Assembly: GCF_030532195.1 (NCBI RefSeq) | Contig: NZ_JAUNLP010000007.1 | Span: 86,237-150,236, forward strand | Direction of reading: 5' to 3' | Length of the DNA: 64,000 nucleotides | Source: Corynebacterium sp. | Lineage (GTDB): Bacteria; Actinomycetota; Actinomycetes; Mycobacteriales; Mycobacteriaceae | Shown: in pieces, positions 1 through 7,868 of the stretch | How the letters are laid out: every line of letters begins with the position of its first letter | How positions within the stretch are numbered: position 1 is the stretch's first letter | Notes under the pieces: generated by a model | Databases searched by the model: none | What the model was told of the DNA's origin: nothing | Seen by the model: the letters and a program-made list of their open reading frames with translations, nothing else | Program-made: the position numbers and the translations under genes

Positions 1-321
1 CTGTCCTGGCGCGATGGTTACGCTCTGACTGTTGTGCTGGCAGCGGAGGGTTACCCGGTATCCACTCGTACTGGCGATGTCATTGAGGGCGCAGAGCCCG
101 GCCGTGAGGCCGACGGCATTCTGCATGCCGGCACCACCCGCAACGCCGCAGGTGAGCTGGTTTCCGCTGGCGGTCGTGTCCTCAACGTCATTGGTGTGGG
201 AGACACTCTGGAAGAGGCCCGCAACAAGGCATATGAGATTATCAAGACCATCAAGCTCGAGGGCTCGCACTACCGCACCGACATTGCTCTGCCGGCCGTT
301 GAAGGCCGCATCAAGATTTAG
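1..321 (+). CDS. purD: Phosphoribosylamine--glycine ligase, C-terminal part (cut by window edge)
   Basis: This is the last 106 residues of GAR synthetase, the ATP-dependent enzyme that joins glycine to phosphoribosylamine in step two of purine synthesis. The frame is open from base 1. It begins with [19 protein letters not shown] and continues with [16 protein letters not shown], both typical of the PurD C-terminal domain. The ATP-grasp core lies outside the window. It heads a region that also holds purB, purC, purF and purM. The gene itself is ordinary; only its 5' end is missing. Confidence 0.93.
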   Translation: MSWRDGYALTVVLAAEGYPVSTRTGDVIEGAEPGREADGILHAGTTRNAAGELVSAGGRVLNVIGVGDTLEEARNKAYEIIKTIKLEGSHYRTDIALPAVEGRIKI

Positions 322-361
322 TGAGCATCGTCATTTAATAAGCACAGTCCAGGGGTAAGAG

Positions 362-395
362 AGCTACCTAGATTCGGTAGCTGCCCCTAAGGGCT
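362..395 (+). repeat. Two small hairpins between purD and the aminotransferase
   Basis: AGCTACC (362-368) pairs with GGTAGCT (376-382). It is followed at once by GCCC/GGGC (about 384-395). There is no T-run, so this is a weak terminator or a leader structure for the next gene rather than a classical intrinsic terminator. Confidence 0.35.
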
Positions 396-410
396 GCCAA
401 TATTGGAGGT

Positions 411-1631
411 ATGAACCCCGATTCACAGCCTCACCAGCAGCCTTTGGCATCTCTCGCTTCGCGCCGCAGCGAGGTTGCACCATTCCATGTGATGGATGTT
501 CTAGCCGCGGCGCAGGAGAGACAGCGCACTCATGGGGATGCGCTGTTTTTGTGTGTGGGGCAGCCCTCCACGCCGGCACCGATGCCGGCGATTGCTAGAG
601 CTCGGCAGGATTTGGATAGTCAGGTGCTGGGCTACACTGCGGCCGTCGGCACGCCTGAGCTGCGTGAAACCATTGCGGCGTGGCATAGCCAGACGTACGG
701 CACGCACACGACTGCTGCTGATGTGGTAATCACGACGGGATCGTCGGGCGGATTTGTCGCGCTGTTTTTGGCTGCGCTTGATGTCGGCGATGATATCGTG
801 CTCGCACGTCCGGGATACCCCGCTTACCGCAACACGCTGGAGGCGCTTGGCGCCAATATCGTCGAGATTGACTGTGGGCCGGAGTCGCGCTTCCAGCTCA
901 CCGTGGCGCACCTTGAGCAGCTGCCGCGCGTTCCCAAGGCCGTAATTGTCACCAGCCCGGATAACCCCACTGGCACAATCATTGATGCTGCGGAGCTTCA
1001 GGCCATCGCGAAATGGTGCGAGCACCATGACTGCCTGCTCATTTCCGATGAGATTTACCACGGCATTACGTATGGGCGGCAGTGTGCGTCGGCACGTGAG
1101 TTCTCCGATGCTGCGGTCGTTGTGGGCAGCGTTTCCAAGTACTTCTCCATGACGGGGTGGCGCGTGGGTTGGCTTATCGTGCCGGAGTGGTTGCGCGCCC
1201 CGCTCGATCGATTGGAGGCCAACCTCACTGTCTGTCCACCAGCAATTTCGCAGGCAGCGGCGGTGGCGGCTTTTAGCCCGGAGGCAATTGCCGAGCTGAA
1301 CTCGCACGTCAAACGCTACGCTCGCAACCGCGACGTCCTGCTTGAGGGGCTCCCGCGCGTGGGGCTGGACAACATCGCCCCGCCAGACGGCGGCTTCTAT
1401 ATCTACGCCAACATCGCAGGGCTTTACGACGACCCCAGCCGAGTCGACTCCATGACCTGGGCTCGGGAATTGTTGGCCGCAACCGGTGTGGCGGTCGCGC
1501 CGGGCATTGACTTTGATACTGAAAACGGTCACGAGTGGGTGCGGCTGTGCTTCGCCGGGGAAACGGATGACATGGTCGATGCCATCCGACGTATCGGTGA
1601 ATTTACTGGACGCGGCGCGCATATCGGGTAG
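411..1631 (+). CDS. Class I/II PLP-dependent aminotransferase
   Basis: A 406-residue fold-type I aminotransferase, the usual length for the family. Visible signatures are the substrate/PLP region GYTAAVGTPELRETIA near residue 75, TSPDNPTGT near 182, the SDEIYHG motif near 210, and the Schiff-base lysine K243 in SVSKYFSMTGWRVGW. A C-terminal arginine region (WVRLCFAG) fits binding of the substrate carboxylate. The substrate cannot be read from sequence; alanine, aspartate or an aromatic amino acid are all possible. The ATG follows a GGAGGT that sits unusually close to the start, so the start is a little uncertain. It lies 90 nt after purD but need not share its function. Confidence 0.85.
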   Translation: MNPDSQPHQQPLASLASRRSEVAPFHVMDVLAAAQERQRTHGDALFLCVGQPSTPAPMPAIARARQDLDSQVLGYTAAVGTPELRETIAAWHSQTYGTHTTAADVVITTGSSGGFVALFLAALDVGDDIVLARPGYPAYRNTLEALGANIVEIDCGPESRFQLTVAHLEQLPRVPKAVIVTSPDNPTGTIIDAAELQAIAKWCEHHDCLLISDEIYHGITYGRQCASAREFSDAAVVVGSVSKYFSMTGWRVGWLIVPEWLRAPLDRLEANLTVCPPAISQAAAVAAFSPEAIAELNSHVKRYARNRDVLLEGLPRVGLDNIAPPDGGFYIYANIAGLYDDPSRVDSMTWARELLAATGVAVAPGIDFDTENGHEWVRLCFAGETDDMVDAIRRIGEFTGRGAHIG

Positions 1632-2346
1632 CCGATAGCGTTGTTACGGGTAAAACCGGGCGCTAGAAGCTGTCCAAAAATATCCCAAAACTGTGATTTA
1701 TGACACATTGTGAGAATTGATTTCGCCAAACTGACGGTCTTCATTTTTGCCTATTTTTTGCGGCCAGCGACAGGGGCTCAATTGGGCTCGGTGAGCGTGA
1801 AAATGGCGCTAGTGTAAAGCGGTAAAAACCGGCGTTGATTTCACAGTTTTCTAGCTTTGTCGCAGTCATGTCAGGGCGTGTTTAGTCGGGGGTTGGAGGC
1901 TGTGATTTGGATGGCTTAGTGTGGCTGAGATTGTCAGCGGATGGTGCTTGGGGAGACCATTGTCAGTTGGTTGCAGTAAGCGACTATCGGTGATTTTCCG
2001 CCAACTTATCTGTGCAGGTGAATGTCTGTTTATGTGGGTATGTGTTGAGTATCGGACGCTAACGGTTTGGTGCTATCAAGTTCGATGTCGTGTCATATAA
2101 AAAGCGTGCGGGGGTGGAGAGGCGTGGAGGTGAAGTGTCGTCATTGAAGGATGCTATTGAACGGTGTGCAGTTTGAGTCTGGCCAAACTGCGGTTTAGTG
2201 TCGTCCGAACGCTCGGTCGGAATGTCTGTAAGGTTCGGCAAAGCGATGTTGATGCGACACTAAAAAGCGGCCTTTCGGCACGCGAAAAGTGGCCAAAAAA
2301 CCGCGCGAAAGTTAACAACTGGTTAACTAAATAGAAACTTTAGTAC
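1632..2346. other. Gap of about 715 nt without a supported gene
   Basis: No open frame here has both a ribosome site and a recognisable protein. The stretch holds short hairpins (CGGT/ACCG near 1820; CAGTTTG/CAAACTG at about 2169-2190) and repeats of AGTGTCGTC (2134-2142 and 2197-2205). It also contains GTTAAC twice near 2310-2326. It looks like regulatory or decayed sequence. Its length is unusual in an otherwise compact window. Confidence 0.5.
2194..2264. repeat. 10-bp inverted repeat, TTTAGTGTCG / CGACACTAAA
   Basis: The arms 2194-2203 and 2255-2264 are perfectly complementary and 51 nt apart. Part of the left arm (AGTGTCG) also occurs directly repeated at 2134. The repeat lies about 80 nt upstream of the promoter of the 51-residue ORF, so it could be a bipartite operator; that role is inferred. 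Confidence 0.5.
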
Positions 2347-2375
2347 TTGTCAGGGGTCTGGCTGCCCGCTACACT
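2347..2375 (+). promoter_or_regulatory. Sigma-A type promoter for the 51-residue ORF
   Basis: TTGTCA (2347-2352), a 17-nt spacer and TACACT (2370-2375) form a near-ideal housekeeping promoter. It points to the small ORF at 2486 and implies a 5' UTR of about 105 nt. That leader contains the dyad TTGGAT-AA-ATCCAA at 2443-2456. Confidence 0.6.
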
Positions 2376-2485
2376 TCAGTAGTCACAGGCTCTAATCGAG
2401 GTATTGAAACACCGAACATACTGCGGAGAATCAAAAAATCGATTGGATAAATCCAACTATCAAGACCAGAAAGAGGTGACCTCTG

Positions 2486-2641
2486 ATGGACGCTCTTAAT
2501 GAGATTATCGACATTGTGTCCCCAGTGGACGAGGGTAAGAACGAATCCGTGCAGGATGCGTTGGCACCGCTGCTGGCGGAGGCCATCGTAGAGGCAGCCC
2601 CGCAGTCGGGCACTGTCGCCGATGACCGCCGCGCTGCCTAA
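2486..2641 (+). CDS. Small acidic protein of 51 residues, unknown function
   Basis: Starts MDALNEIIDIVSPVDEG and ends VADDRRAA. The ATG has a good ribosome site, AGAGGTGA at 2473-2480, and a strong promoter upstream. The protein is acidic, has no cysteine, no signal peptide and no membrane segment; residues 22-38 could form an amphipathic helix. I recognise no family. It is convergent with trpB, and a shared stem-loop separates the two. A real small protein is likelier than chance given the promoter and ribosome site, but a precursor peptide or a regulatory RNA with an incidental ORF cannot be excluded. Confidence 0.5.
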   Translation: MDALNEIIDIVSPVDEGKNESVQDALAPLLAEAIVEAAPQSGTVADDRRAA

Positions 2642-2650
2642 ATCAGGATC

Positions 2651-2681
2651 CTTGGTCAGCCGCTAAAACCGGCCGACCAAG
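2651..2681. terminator. Stem-loop between convergent small ORF and trpB
   Basis: CTTGGTCAGCCG (2651-2662) pairs with CGGCCGACCAAG (2670-2681) with one mismatch. It sits exactly between two convergent stop codons, so it probably ends transcription from both sides. Neither side has a clear U-run. Confidence 0.55.
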
Positions 2682-2699
2682 TTGACGGGATAGTTCGAA

Positions 2700-4070
2700 C
2701 TATTTCTTCAGGTATTCCTGAACTTGTTCCATATCCTTATCGCCGCGACCCGACAGATTTACCAATAGCAGCAGTGGCTCATCGCCATCGGTAGTCGGAA
2801 GGCCGAGCTCGCTACCTGCAGAGTTATCGTCTTCGCGGAGTCGCGCAATCTTAATGGCCTGCGCCAACGCATGAGAGGATTCCATCGCCGGAATAATTCC
2901 CTCCATGCGGCTGAGCAGCTGGAAAGCCTCCAGTGCCTCCTCGTCGGTAATACCGACGTAGGTGGCGCGGCCATTTTCATCAAGCATGCCATGCTCCGGT
3001 CCAACAGACGGGTAATCCAAGCCCGCCGAGATGGAATGAGAAGGCAACACCTCGCCGTCGTCGGAAAGCATGACGAATGAACGCATGCCGTGCAGAATAC
3101 CGACCTTGCCAGCGTTAATCGGTGCACCGTGGTGGTCGGTGTCCAGCCCCTCGCCCGCAGGTTCCACGCCAATGAGTGCGACGTCGGCATCATCGATGTA
3201 GTTGGCAAATGCGCCAATCGCATTCGATCCACCGCCGACGGCGGCAATCACAGCGTCGGGCAGACGACCGTAACGCTCCAGCATCTGAGCGCGCGACTCA
3301 GCAGAGATAATCTGCTGGAACTCGCGCACGATGGTGGGGAAGGGGTGTGGACCGGCAGCGGTACCCAGCAGGTAGAACGTCGTGTCGAGCGTCTTGCTCC
3401 ACTCGACCAGCGCCTCATCGATAGCATCCTTGAGGCCAGCTTCACCGTTGGTCACCGGCACAACCTTGGCTCCCATAAGCTCCATTCGCTCGACGTTGGG
3501 GTGCTGTCGAGCCACATCGTGGGCGCCCATGTAAATCACGCACTCCAGGCCCAGCAGTGCAGCTGCCATTGCGGTAGCTGTGCCGTGCTGGCCCGCACCC
3601 GTCTCAGCAATGAGTCGGGTTTTTCCCATGCGCTTAGCCAGAAGTGCCTGGCCAAGTACGTTATTTCCCTTGTGTGCGCCACCGTGGTTGAGGTCTTCGC
3701 GCTTCAAAATAATCTTGGTACTCGGCGTCGAAAGACGGCGACATTCAAACAGCGGAGTCTGACGCCCCAAGAAATCACGGCGCAAATCATCGAGTTCGCT
3801 CAAGAACTGCGGATCGCTCATTGCGTCTACGTACGCTGCTTCCAGCTCATCGAGCGCCGGCAGCAGGAAATCCGGAACTTCCTGTCCACCGAATCGACCG
3901 AAGAACGCCGGCAGCAGGGTTTCGCGCACCTCGCCGGCACCGTCAATGCTTGACGACGGAACCCTGGTTGCCGTTGGTGCCGACGCCTTGGCAATGGCTT
4001 CCGGGCTGGGAGTACTAGCCCGGCGCGAGTTATCGGTTGCGTCGGTTACGACAGAGTTTGTCTCAGTCAT
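2700..4070 (-). CDS. trpB: Tryptophan synthase beta chain, stand-alone copy of enterobacterial type
   Basis: TrpB condenses indole with L-serine to L-tryptophan using PLP. Seen: the PLP lysine K134 in HGGAHKGNN, the catalytic glutamate E156 in AETGAGQHG, the phosphate-binding GGGSNAIG, the C-terminal [12 protein letters not shown], and [14 protein letters not shown]. The HGGAHK and [17 protein letters not shown] wording is that of enteric TrpB rather than the HTGAHKINN form. This fits the known lateral origin of corynebacterial trp genes. At 456 residues it carries an extra Ser/Thr/Ala-rich N-terminus of about 45 residues. There is no trpA or other trp gene beside it, yet it has its own attenuator (4127-4312). 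It may be a second beta chain used for indole salvage, or the only one, relocated. Confidence 0.93.
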   Translation of the reverse strand: MTETNSVVTDATDNSRRASTPSPEAIAKASAPTATRVPSSSIDGAGEVRETLLPAFFGRFGGQEVPDFLLPALDELEAAYVDAMSDPQFLSELDDLRRDFLGRQTPLFECRRLSTPSTKIILKREDLNHGGAHKGNNVLGQALLAKRMGKTRLIAETGAGQHGTATAMAAALLGLECVIYMGAHDVARQHPNVERMELMGAKVVPVTNGEAGLKDAIDEALVEWSKTLDTTFYLLGTAAGPHPFPTIVREFQQIISAESRAQMLERYGRLPDAVIAAVGGGSNAIGAFANYIDDADVALIGVEPAGEGLDTDHHGAPINAGKVGILHGMRSFVMLSDDGEVLPSHSISAGLDYPSVGPEHGMLDENGRATYVGITDEEALEAFQLLSRMEGIIPAMESSHALAQAIKIARLREDDNSAGSELGLPTTDGDEPLLLLVNLSGRGDKDMEQVQEYLKK

Positions 4071-4126
4071 TGTTAGGGCCTTTCGTTGCTATTTTCCTCG
4101 CGGGCCCTTGGTGCTGTTTAAAGCGA

Positions 4127-4166
4127 CAAAAGAAAAGAGCCCGCTACCTATTTCTCGTGCGAGCTC
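4127..4166 (-). terminator. Attenuator terminator (strands 3:4) upstream of trpB
   Basis: Read on the minus strand, GAGCTCGC (4166-4159) pairs with GCGGGCTC (4144-4137) over 8 bp including one U-G pair, with a 14-nt loop. It is followed at once by TTTTCTTTTG (4136-4127). This is a classical intrinsic terminator placed between the leader peptide and trpB. Confidence 0.8.
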
Positions 4167-4234
4167 GTACGTGACGGGTTAGCCGTCAAGACTTAAAAGA
4201 TGACGTGTGATATCGCTCGCCGGATTATGCGAGC
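4159..4234 (-). promoter_or_regulatory. Tryptophan attenuator, pause hairpin and antiterminator strands
   Basis: Strand 1 (GCTCGC, 4234-4229) overlaps the last Trp, Leu and Ala codons of the leader peptide. Strand 2 (GCGAGC, 4220-4215) can pair with strand 1 or with GCTCGC inside strand 3 (4164-4159). If a ribosome stalls on the three Trp codons it covers strand 1, strands 2 and 3 pair, and the 3:4 terminator cannot form. All pairings were read directly from the sequence; the mechanism is that of classical trp attenuation. Confidence 0.78.
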
Positions 4235-4275
4235 CACCACCACTTCGTGGGTGGAATAATCAGGGGTGTCATCAT
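4225..4275 (-). CDS. trpL: Trp leader peptide with three consecutive tryptophans
   Basis: The 16-residue frame reads MMTPLIIPPTKWWWLA and stop. Three adjacent TGG codons followed closely by a stop and by the attenuator stems are the hallmark of a trp leader peptide. The first ATG lies 7 nt after a TATTGT hexamer, so it is probably translated from a leaderless transcript. It regulates the downstream trpB by sensing charged tRNA-Trp. Confidence 0.82.
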   Translation of the reverse strand: MMTPLIIPPTKWWWLA

Positions 4276-4282
4276 GAAAATG

Positions 4283-4312
4283 ACAATAACTCATGTTTTC
4301 CGCCGTGAGCAA
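4283..4312 (-). promoter_or_regulatory. Promoter of trpL-trpB
   Basis: On the minus strand TTGCTC (4312-4307), an 18-nt spacer and TATTGT (4288-4283). The hexamer ends 7 nt before the leader ATG at 4275, so the transcript should start at or next to that codon. Confidence 0.6.
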
Positions 4313-4420
4313 AGCCGGGGGAGTAATTGGGGGTCAGGCCGCGGCCTTGGCTACGGACGTGAGGCAGCACACGCGCCGTGATATCGACACCTTTGAGTCG
4401 GCAGACTAACGTCTATTCGA

Positions 4421-5851
4421 GTGAGTACGTTGTCGCAGTCGCGCACCAAGTCACGGCGTGGAATTCGTCCCACGACTTTGGTGGTGTGGAGCTATGCCGG
4501 TCTCATTACTGTCGGCACGATTTTGTTGATGCTGCCGTTTTCAGCGGCGAATCCGAGCCCCGAAGGCAGCTGTGAGCCGCCGCGTATCGGCAGCCTATGT
4601 CTTCCCACTGCCGTGTCTGATGCGTTGTTTACCGCTACCTCTGCGACCAGCCTGACAGGCCTCATCACTCTGGATACCGCGACGCATTGGTCGATGTTCG
4701 GCAAGGTCGTCATCATGCTGCTGATTCAGTTCGGCGGTCTGGGGTTCATGACCTTGGCATCCCTGTTCGGCCTCTTTGTTGCAGGCAGGCTTGGTTTGAA
4801 CCGCCGTGCAGGTGCCCGTGTGGAAGGCCGTGGCACCGACATGGGGGAGATCTCCTGGGTGGTCAGGGCTACTGTCTCCTTCACCTTGCTTGTTGAATTC
4901 CTCGTCGCCGTCGCACTGACGCTGCGGTTTCACCTGGGGTACGGATACACCTGGGGTAGGGCTATATGGGAAGGCGTCTTCCACGCCATCTCGGGTTTTA
5001 ATAACGCCGGTTTCGCGCTGTACTCGGATAATGTCATCGACTTCCAAACCGATGCTTGGGTGTTGCTGCCGCTGGCATTTGCGCTGATGGTCGGTGGCTT
5101 GGGTTTCCCCGTTTTGCTGGAGGCCTGGCGTCACTTGAAGGCCTGGTTCAGCGTGCGCACTCGCGGGCAACTACCTCGCCGCTGGTCGTTGACCTCACGC
5201 TTTACCATTCAAGGAACCATCGCGCTCGTGGTCATCGGCACGCTCATGGTTGCGCTCTCCGAGTGGTCCAACGCGATGGATGGCTTGACGACGAAAGAGA
5301 AGCTGCTCAACGCATTCTTCGCAGGTGTCAGCCCGCGTACCGCTGGTTTCAACGCACTCGACTATGCCGATTTTCACCCATCCACGCTGCTGGGCACGGA
5401 CATTTTGATGTTCATTGGTGGCGGCTCGGGCGGTACTGCCGGTGGCGTGAAAATTACTACCACGGCGGTCATTCTCGCCGCTGTCTTGGCGGAGATCCGC
5501 GGTGATTCCTCCGTGGCCGTGGCGCGTCGTCGCTTAAGCCCCAAGGTGCTGCGGCAAGCGCTGGTCATCCTGGCTTTCGCAATTGGCCAGGTGATTGTCG
5601 CGGTGCTGGCAATTAGTTATTTGGCGCCGCAATTTTCCACTGATCAAATCTTCTTTGAAGTAATCAGTGCCTTCGCCACAGTGGGATTGTCCACTGGTAT
5701 TACTGGCAGTCTGCCCGTGGCGGCGCAGGCAATCATCATCGTTCTCATGTTCGCTGGTCGTGTGGGGCCTATTGTGTTGGCAACAGCCTTGGCCGCTCGC
5801 CCGCAGCAGCGCATCTTTGACTACCCCGACGAAAGGCCCTTCATTGGCTAA
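4421..5851 (+). CDS. ktrB: Potassium uptake channel subunit, KtrB/TrkH family
   Basis: A 476-residue integral membrane protein that conducts K+ (often with Na+) inward. The four filter repeats of the superfamily are visible: TSATSLTGL near residue 73, GFNNAGF near 192, SPRTAGFN near 304 and FATVGLSTG near 421, each with a central glycine. GGGSGGTAGGVK near 328 is the gating-loop region. The start is GTG; a TAACGT hexamer at 4407-4412 lies 8 nt upstream, so the mRNA is probably leaderless. It overlaps ktrA, its cytoplasmic regulator, and the two form one operon. The gene is divergent from trpL-trpB. Confidence 0.92.
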   Translation: MSTLSQSRTKSRRGIRPTTLVVWSYAGLITVGTILLMLPFSAANPSPEGSCEPPRIGSLCLPTAVSDALFTATSATSLTGLITLDTATHWSMFGKVVIMLLIQFGGLGFMTLASLFGLFVAGRLGLNRRAGARVEGRGTDMGEISWVVRATVSFTLLVEFLVAVALTLRFHLGYGYTWGRAIWEGVFHAISGFNNAGFALYSDNVIDFQTDAWVLLPLAFALMVGGLGFPVLLEAWRHLKAWFSVRTRGQLPRRWSLTSRFTIQGTIALVVIGTLMVALSEWSNAMDGLTTKEKLLNAFFAGVSPRTAGFNALDYADFHPSTLLGTDILMFIGGGSGGTAGGVKITTTAVILAAVLAEIRGDSSVAVARRRLSPKVLRQALVILAFAIGQVIVAVLAISYLAPQFSTDQIFFEVISAFATVGLSTGITGSLPVAAQAIIIVLMFAGRVGPIVLATALAARPQQRIFDYPDERPFIG

Positions 5852-6539
5852 CTCGAATCCCTTTGCCGCGTTCACTGAGCACTTATCCAAGCGAAGGAGC
5901 TCATCCCCCGTTGTCATTCTCGGCATGGGACGCTTCGGCCAAGCACTCGGCGAGGAACTGGTCGCCGGCGGTGTTGAAGTTCTCTGTGTCGATCATCGCG
6001 AAAAAGTCGTGCAGGAACTGTCGTCCACCTTTGATTATGTGGTGACAGCGGACACCACCATGCCGGAAGTGCTCAAACAGCTGGGTGTCAATGAAGCCGA
6101 GCGCGTGGTCATCGCCATCGGCAGTGATATCGAGGCATCATTGCTTACCGCATCTGCGCTGGTGGACATGGGTGTGCCGATGATTTGGGCCAAGGCGGAC
6201 AACGCGGCCCATGCGAAGATTCTCGGCCAGATTGGTGTGCATCATGTTGTGCGCCCAGAGGCCGACACTGGCCGTCGCATAGCGCACTTGATTGGCGGTA
6301 AGGTTCAGGACTTCCTGGAGTTTGACCGCGATTACGCAGTTGGCAAGGTCGCCCCGCCGATTCACTGTCTGGATAAGACCGTGGCGGAGATTAACCAGAT
6401 TGCGCCTGTCACCGTTGTCGCGGTGCGCAAACGAGGCCAGCGCTTCCGTCCTGCGTTTGCCGACGATCGCATTACAGCCGGTGACCTGCTAATTGTCTCG
6501 GGCGGTATCCGCGAGCTGGAGACCTTCGCCGGCGAGTAG
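5844..6539 (+). CDS. ktrA: Potassium uptake regulator, KtrA/TrkA family
   Basis: A 231-residue cytoplasmic gating subunit with an RCK-N domain followed by an RCK-C domain. The nucleotide-binding loop GMGRFGQALGEEL is near residue 25, with the acidic residue of the second strand in CVDHREK. The C-terminal domain runs from about residue 140 to ITAGDLLIVSGG. I chose the TTG at 5844: it overlaps the ktrB stop by 8 nt and has GAAAGG 7 nt upstream. The open frame extends further back, but there it only shadows ktrB. Confidence 0.9.
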   Translation: MANSNPFAAFTEHLSKRRSSSPVVILGMGRFGQALGEELVAGGVEVLCVDHREKVVQELSSTFDYVVTADTTMPEVLKQLGVNEAERVVIAIGSDIEASLLTASALVDMGVPMIWAKADNAAHAKILGQIGVHHVVRPEADTGRRIAHLIGGKVQDFLEFDRDYAVGKVAPPIHCLDKTVAEINQIAPVTVVAVRKRGQRFRPAFADDRITAGDLLIVSGGIRELETFAGE

Positions 6540-6562
6540 CCCTTTCCTATACCCGTGACCTG

Positions 6563-6904
6563 CTACCTATCGCCGTGGCTGTCGATACCCTCAACACCGG
6601 TGACGGTGGTGAGTAGGAATACCGAATCCGCCAGGGCCTTCACGCCATGCTTGACGTGGGTGAGAACCTTGAGGTTGCCCTCGGAGATAGTCGTCTCATC
6701 CGCGCCGGTGATGCGCACCTCACCAGCGAGGACGAACATCGATGCCGCTGGCGGAGAGTTGTGCGCGGACAGCTCAGTTCCTTCGGTCAGTGCAATGAGA
6801 GTCTGGCGCAACGGACCATCATGGACTGCAATTTCGGCGGCGCGACCATTGCTGCTGGCCTTCGCCTGAGTCAAGAGCTCATCTTTCTGAGAGAAAATCT
6901 TCAT
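6563..6904 (-). CDS. Cupin-domain protein
   Basis: A 113-residue single-domain beta-barrel protein. MFVLAGEVRITGADE (about residues 56-70) is the glycine-rich turn of a cupin. The usual metal-binding histidine pair is poorly kept (AHNSPPAAS), so metal binding is doubtful. It starts 6 nt after the thiE stop on the same strand with AAAGGAG as ribosome site, so the two are probably co-transcribed. Its role is unknown; a link to thiamine is only positional. Confidence 0.7.
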   Translation of the reverse strand: MKIFSQKDELLTQAKASSNGRAAEIAVHDGPLRQTLIALTEGTELSAHNSPPAASMFVLAGEVRITGADETTISEGNLKVLTHVKHGVKALADSVFLLTTVTGVEGIDSHGDR

Positions 6905-6910
6905 GGTTTG

Positions 6911-7672
6911 CTAGCTCCTTTGCGTAACAGCAGCCCGCAACGCACGTGCCGCTTCTTCCGGGTCTGCAGCATCAGTGAGCGCCCGTACCACCACGATACG
7001 CTCCGCACCAGCAGAAACAACGTCTTCGACGGTATCGGCATTGATGCCGCCGATAGCCCACCACGGTTTTACAGGGTCGGCCGCGCCGCGGTCGTGGGGA
7101 TGGACAATATCGGCAACTGAATCCTGATGAGATTCCGCGGAGCCCTGGGCACGCAGCTGTCGCACCAGTGAAGCTGCCTCGGACACCGCATCAAGTCCCA
7201 CCGGCTTACGGTCGGGTTTTGTCGGGGTGGCAAACACCGGACCAATTACGGCGTAGTCAATGCCATCGTCGGCAAGCGAATCTGTAAACATCTCGATGGT
7301 GCGATTAGAACGACCCAGCAGGACCTCGGGGCCGACAATGCGGCGCGCCTGCTCGGTGGTGAGATCTTCCTGACCGACGTGCAGAATGTCGGCGCCGGTC
7401 AGTGCGGCGATGTCGGCGCGGTCGTTGACGGCGAAGAGTTTGCCGTGTTCAGCAGCGACCTCGGCAAGGGTTTCCACGGCGGCGATTTCGTCGCGAGTGT
7501 CAATCTTCTTGTCGCGCAGCTGAATAATGTCGGTGCCGCCTTCGTAGCAGGCGTGCAGGAATTCGCGGAGATCGCCGCGGGTGGAGCGGGCGTCTGTGCA
7601 CAGGTACAGACGGGCATCGGCTAGGAGTGCTTGGCGGGATGCGCGCGTGGCGCTGGATGCGGAGGCGTTCAT
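6911..7672 (-). CDS. thiE: Thiamine-phosphate synthase
   Basis: ThiE joins HMP pyrophosphate to the thiazole phosphate to give thiamine phosphate. The TIM-barrel protein of 253 residues shows IIQLRDKK near residue 50, VNDRADIAALTGADILHVGQ near 83, AVIGPVFATPTK near 140 and WWAIGGI near 205, the phosphate and Mg sites of the family. A stretch of about 25 residues before WWAIGG (near residues 175-200) is longer than usual. A TAGCAT hexamer (7684-7679) lies 6 nt before the ATG, indicating a leaderless mRNA. It is divergent from the riboswitch-controlled thiO operon, and no TPP riboswitch precedes thiE itself. Confidence 0.92.
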   Translation of the reverse strand: MNASASSATRASRQALLADARLYLCTDARSTRGDLREFLHACYEGGTDIIQLRDKKIDTRDEIAAVETLAEVAAEHGKLFAVNDRADIAALTGADILHVGQEDLTTEQARRIVGPEVLLGRSNRTIEMFTDSLADDGIDYAVIGPVFATPTKPDRKPVGLDAVSEAASLVRQLRAQGSAESHQDSVADIVHPHDRGAADPVKPWWAIGGINADTVEDVVSAGAERIVVVRALTDAADPEEAARALRAAVTQRS

Positions 7673-7746
7673 GGCCCCATGCTAGGTGAGGTTTGCGATG
7701 CGGTGTCGAGCCACCGATGGGGAAAGTCTTATGATGGGGGAGTACC

Positions 7747-7868
7747 AATTCCGCGGGAGCCACCCGGGATGCGTCGGCAAAAGTCATGCCGATGCCGTTG
7801 TGGCTGAGAGGGCGAGGAGCGCCGACCGCTTATACCTGATGCGGGTTATGCCGCCGGAGGGAGGAATG
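7747..7868 (+). promoter_or_regulatory. TPP (THI-box) riboswitch
   Basis: The conserved pyrimidine-sensing CTGAGA (7804-7809) and the ACCTGATGCGGGTTATGCCGC block (from 7834) define the class. AATTCC (7747-7752) can close the P1 helix with GGAAT at 7863-7867. That segment overlaps the ribosome-binding area and the start of thiO, so bound thiamine pyrophosphate probably blocks translation. No separate terminator is visible, which favours translational control. Confidence 0.88.

Noticed and set aside
501..1622. A 373-codon open frame antisense to the aminotransferase
   Set aside because: Shadow of the high-GC coding strand with unlikely amino-acid composition; the sense frame has a clear PLP site.
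4201..4295. A second minus-strand frame in the trp leader starting MSYCHFHDD
   Set aside because: It has no ribosome site and no Trp codons; the overlapping frame with WWW fits both the promoter spacing and the attenuator stems.
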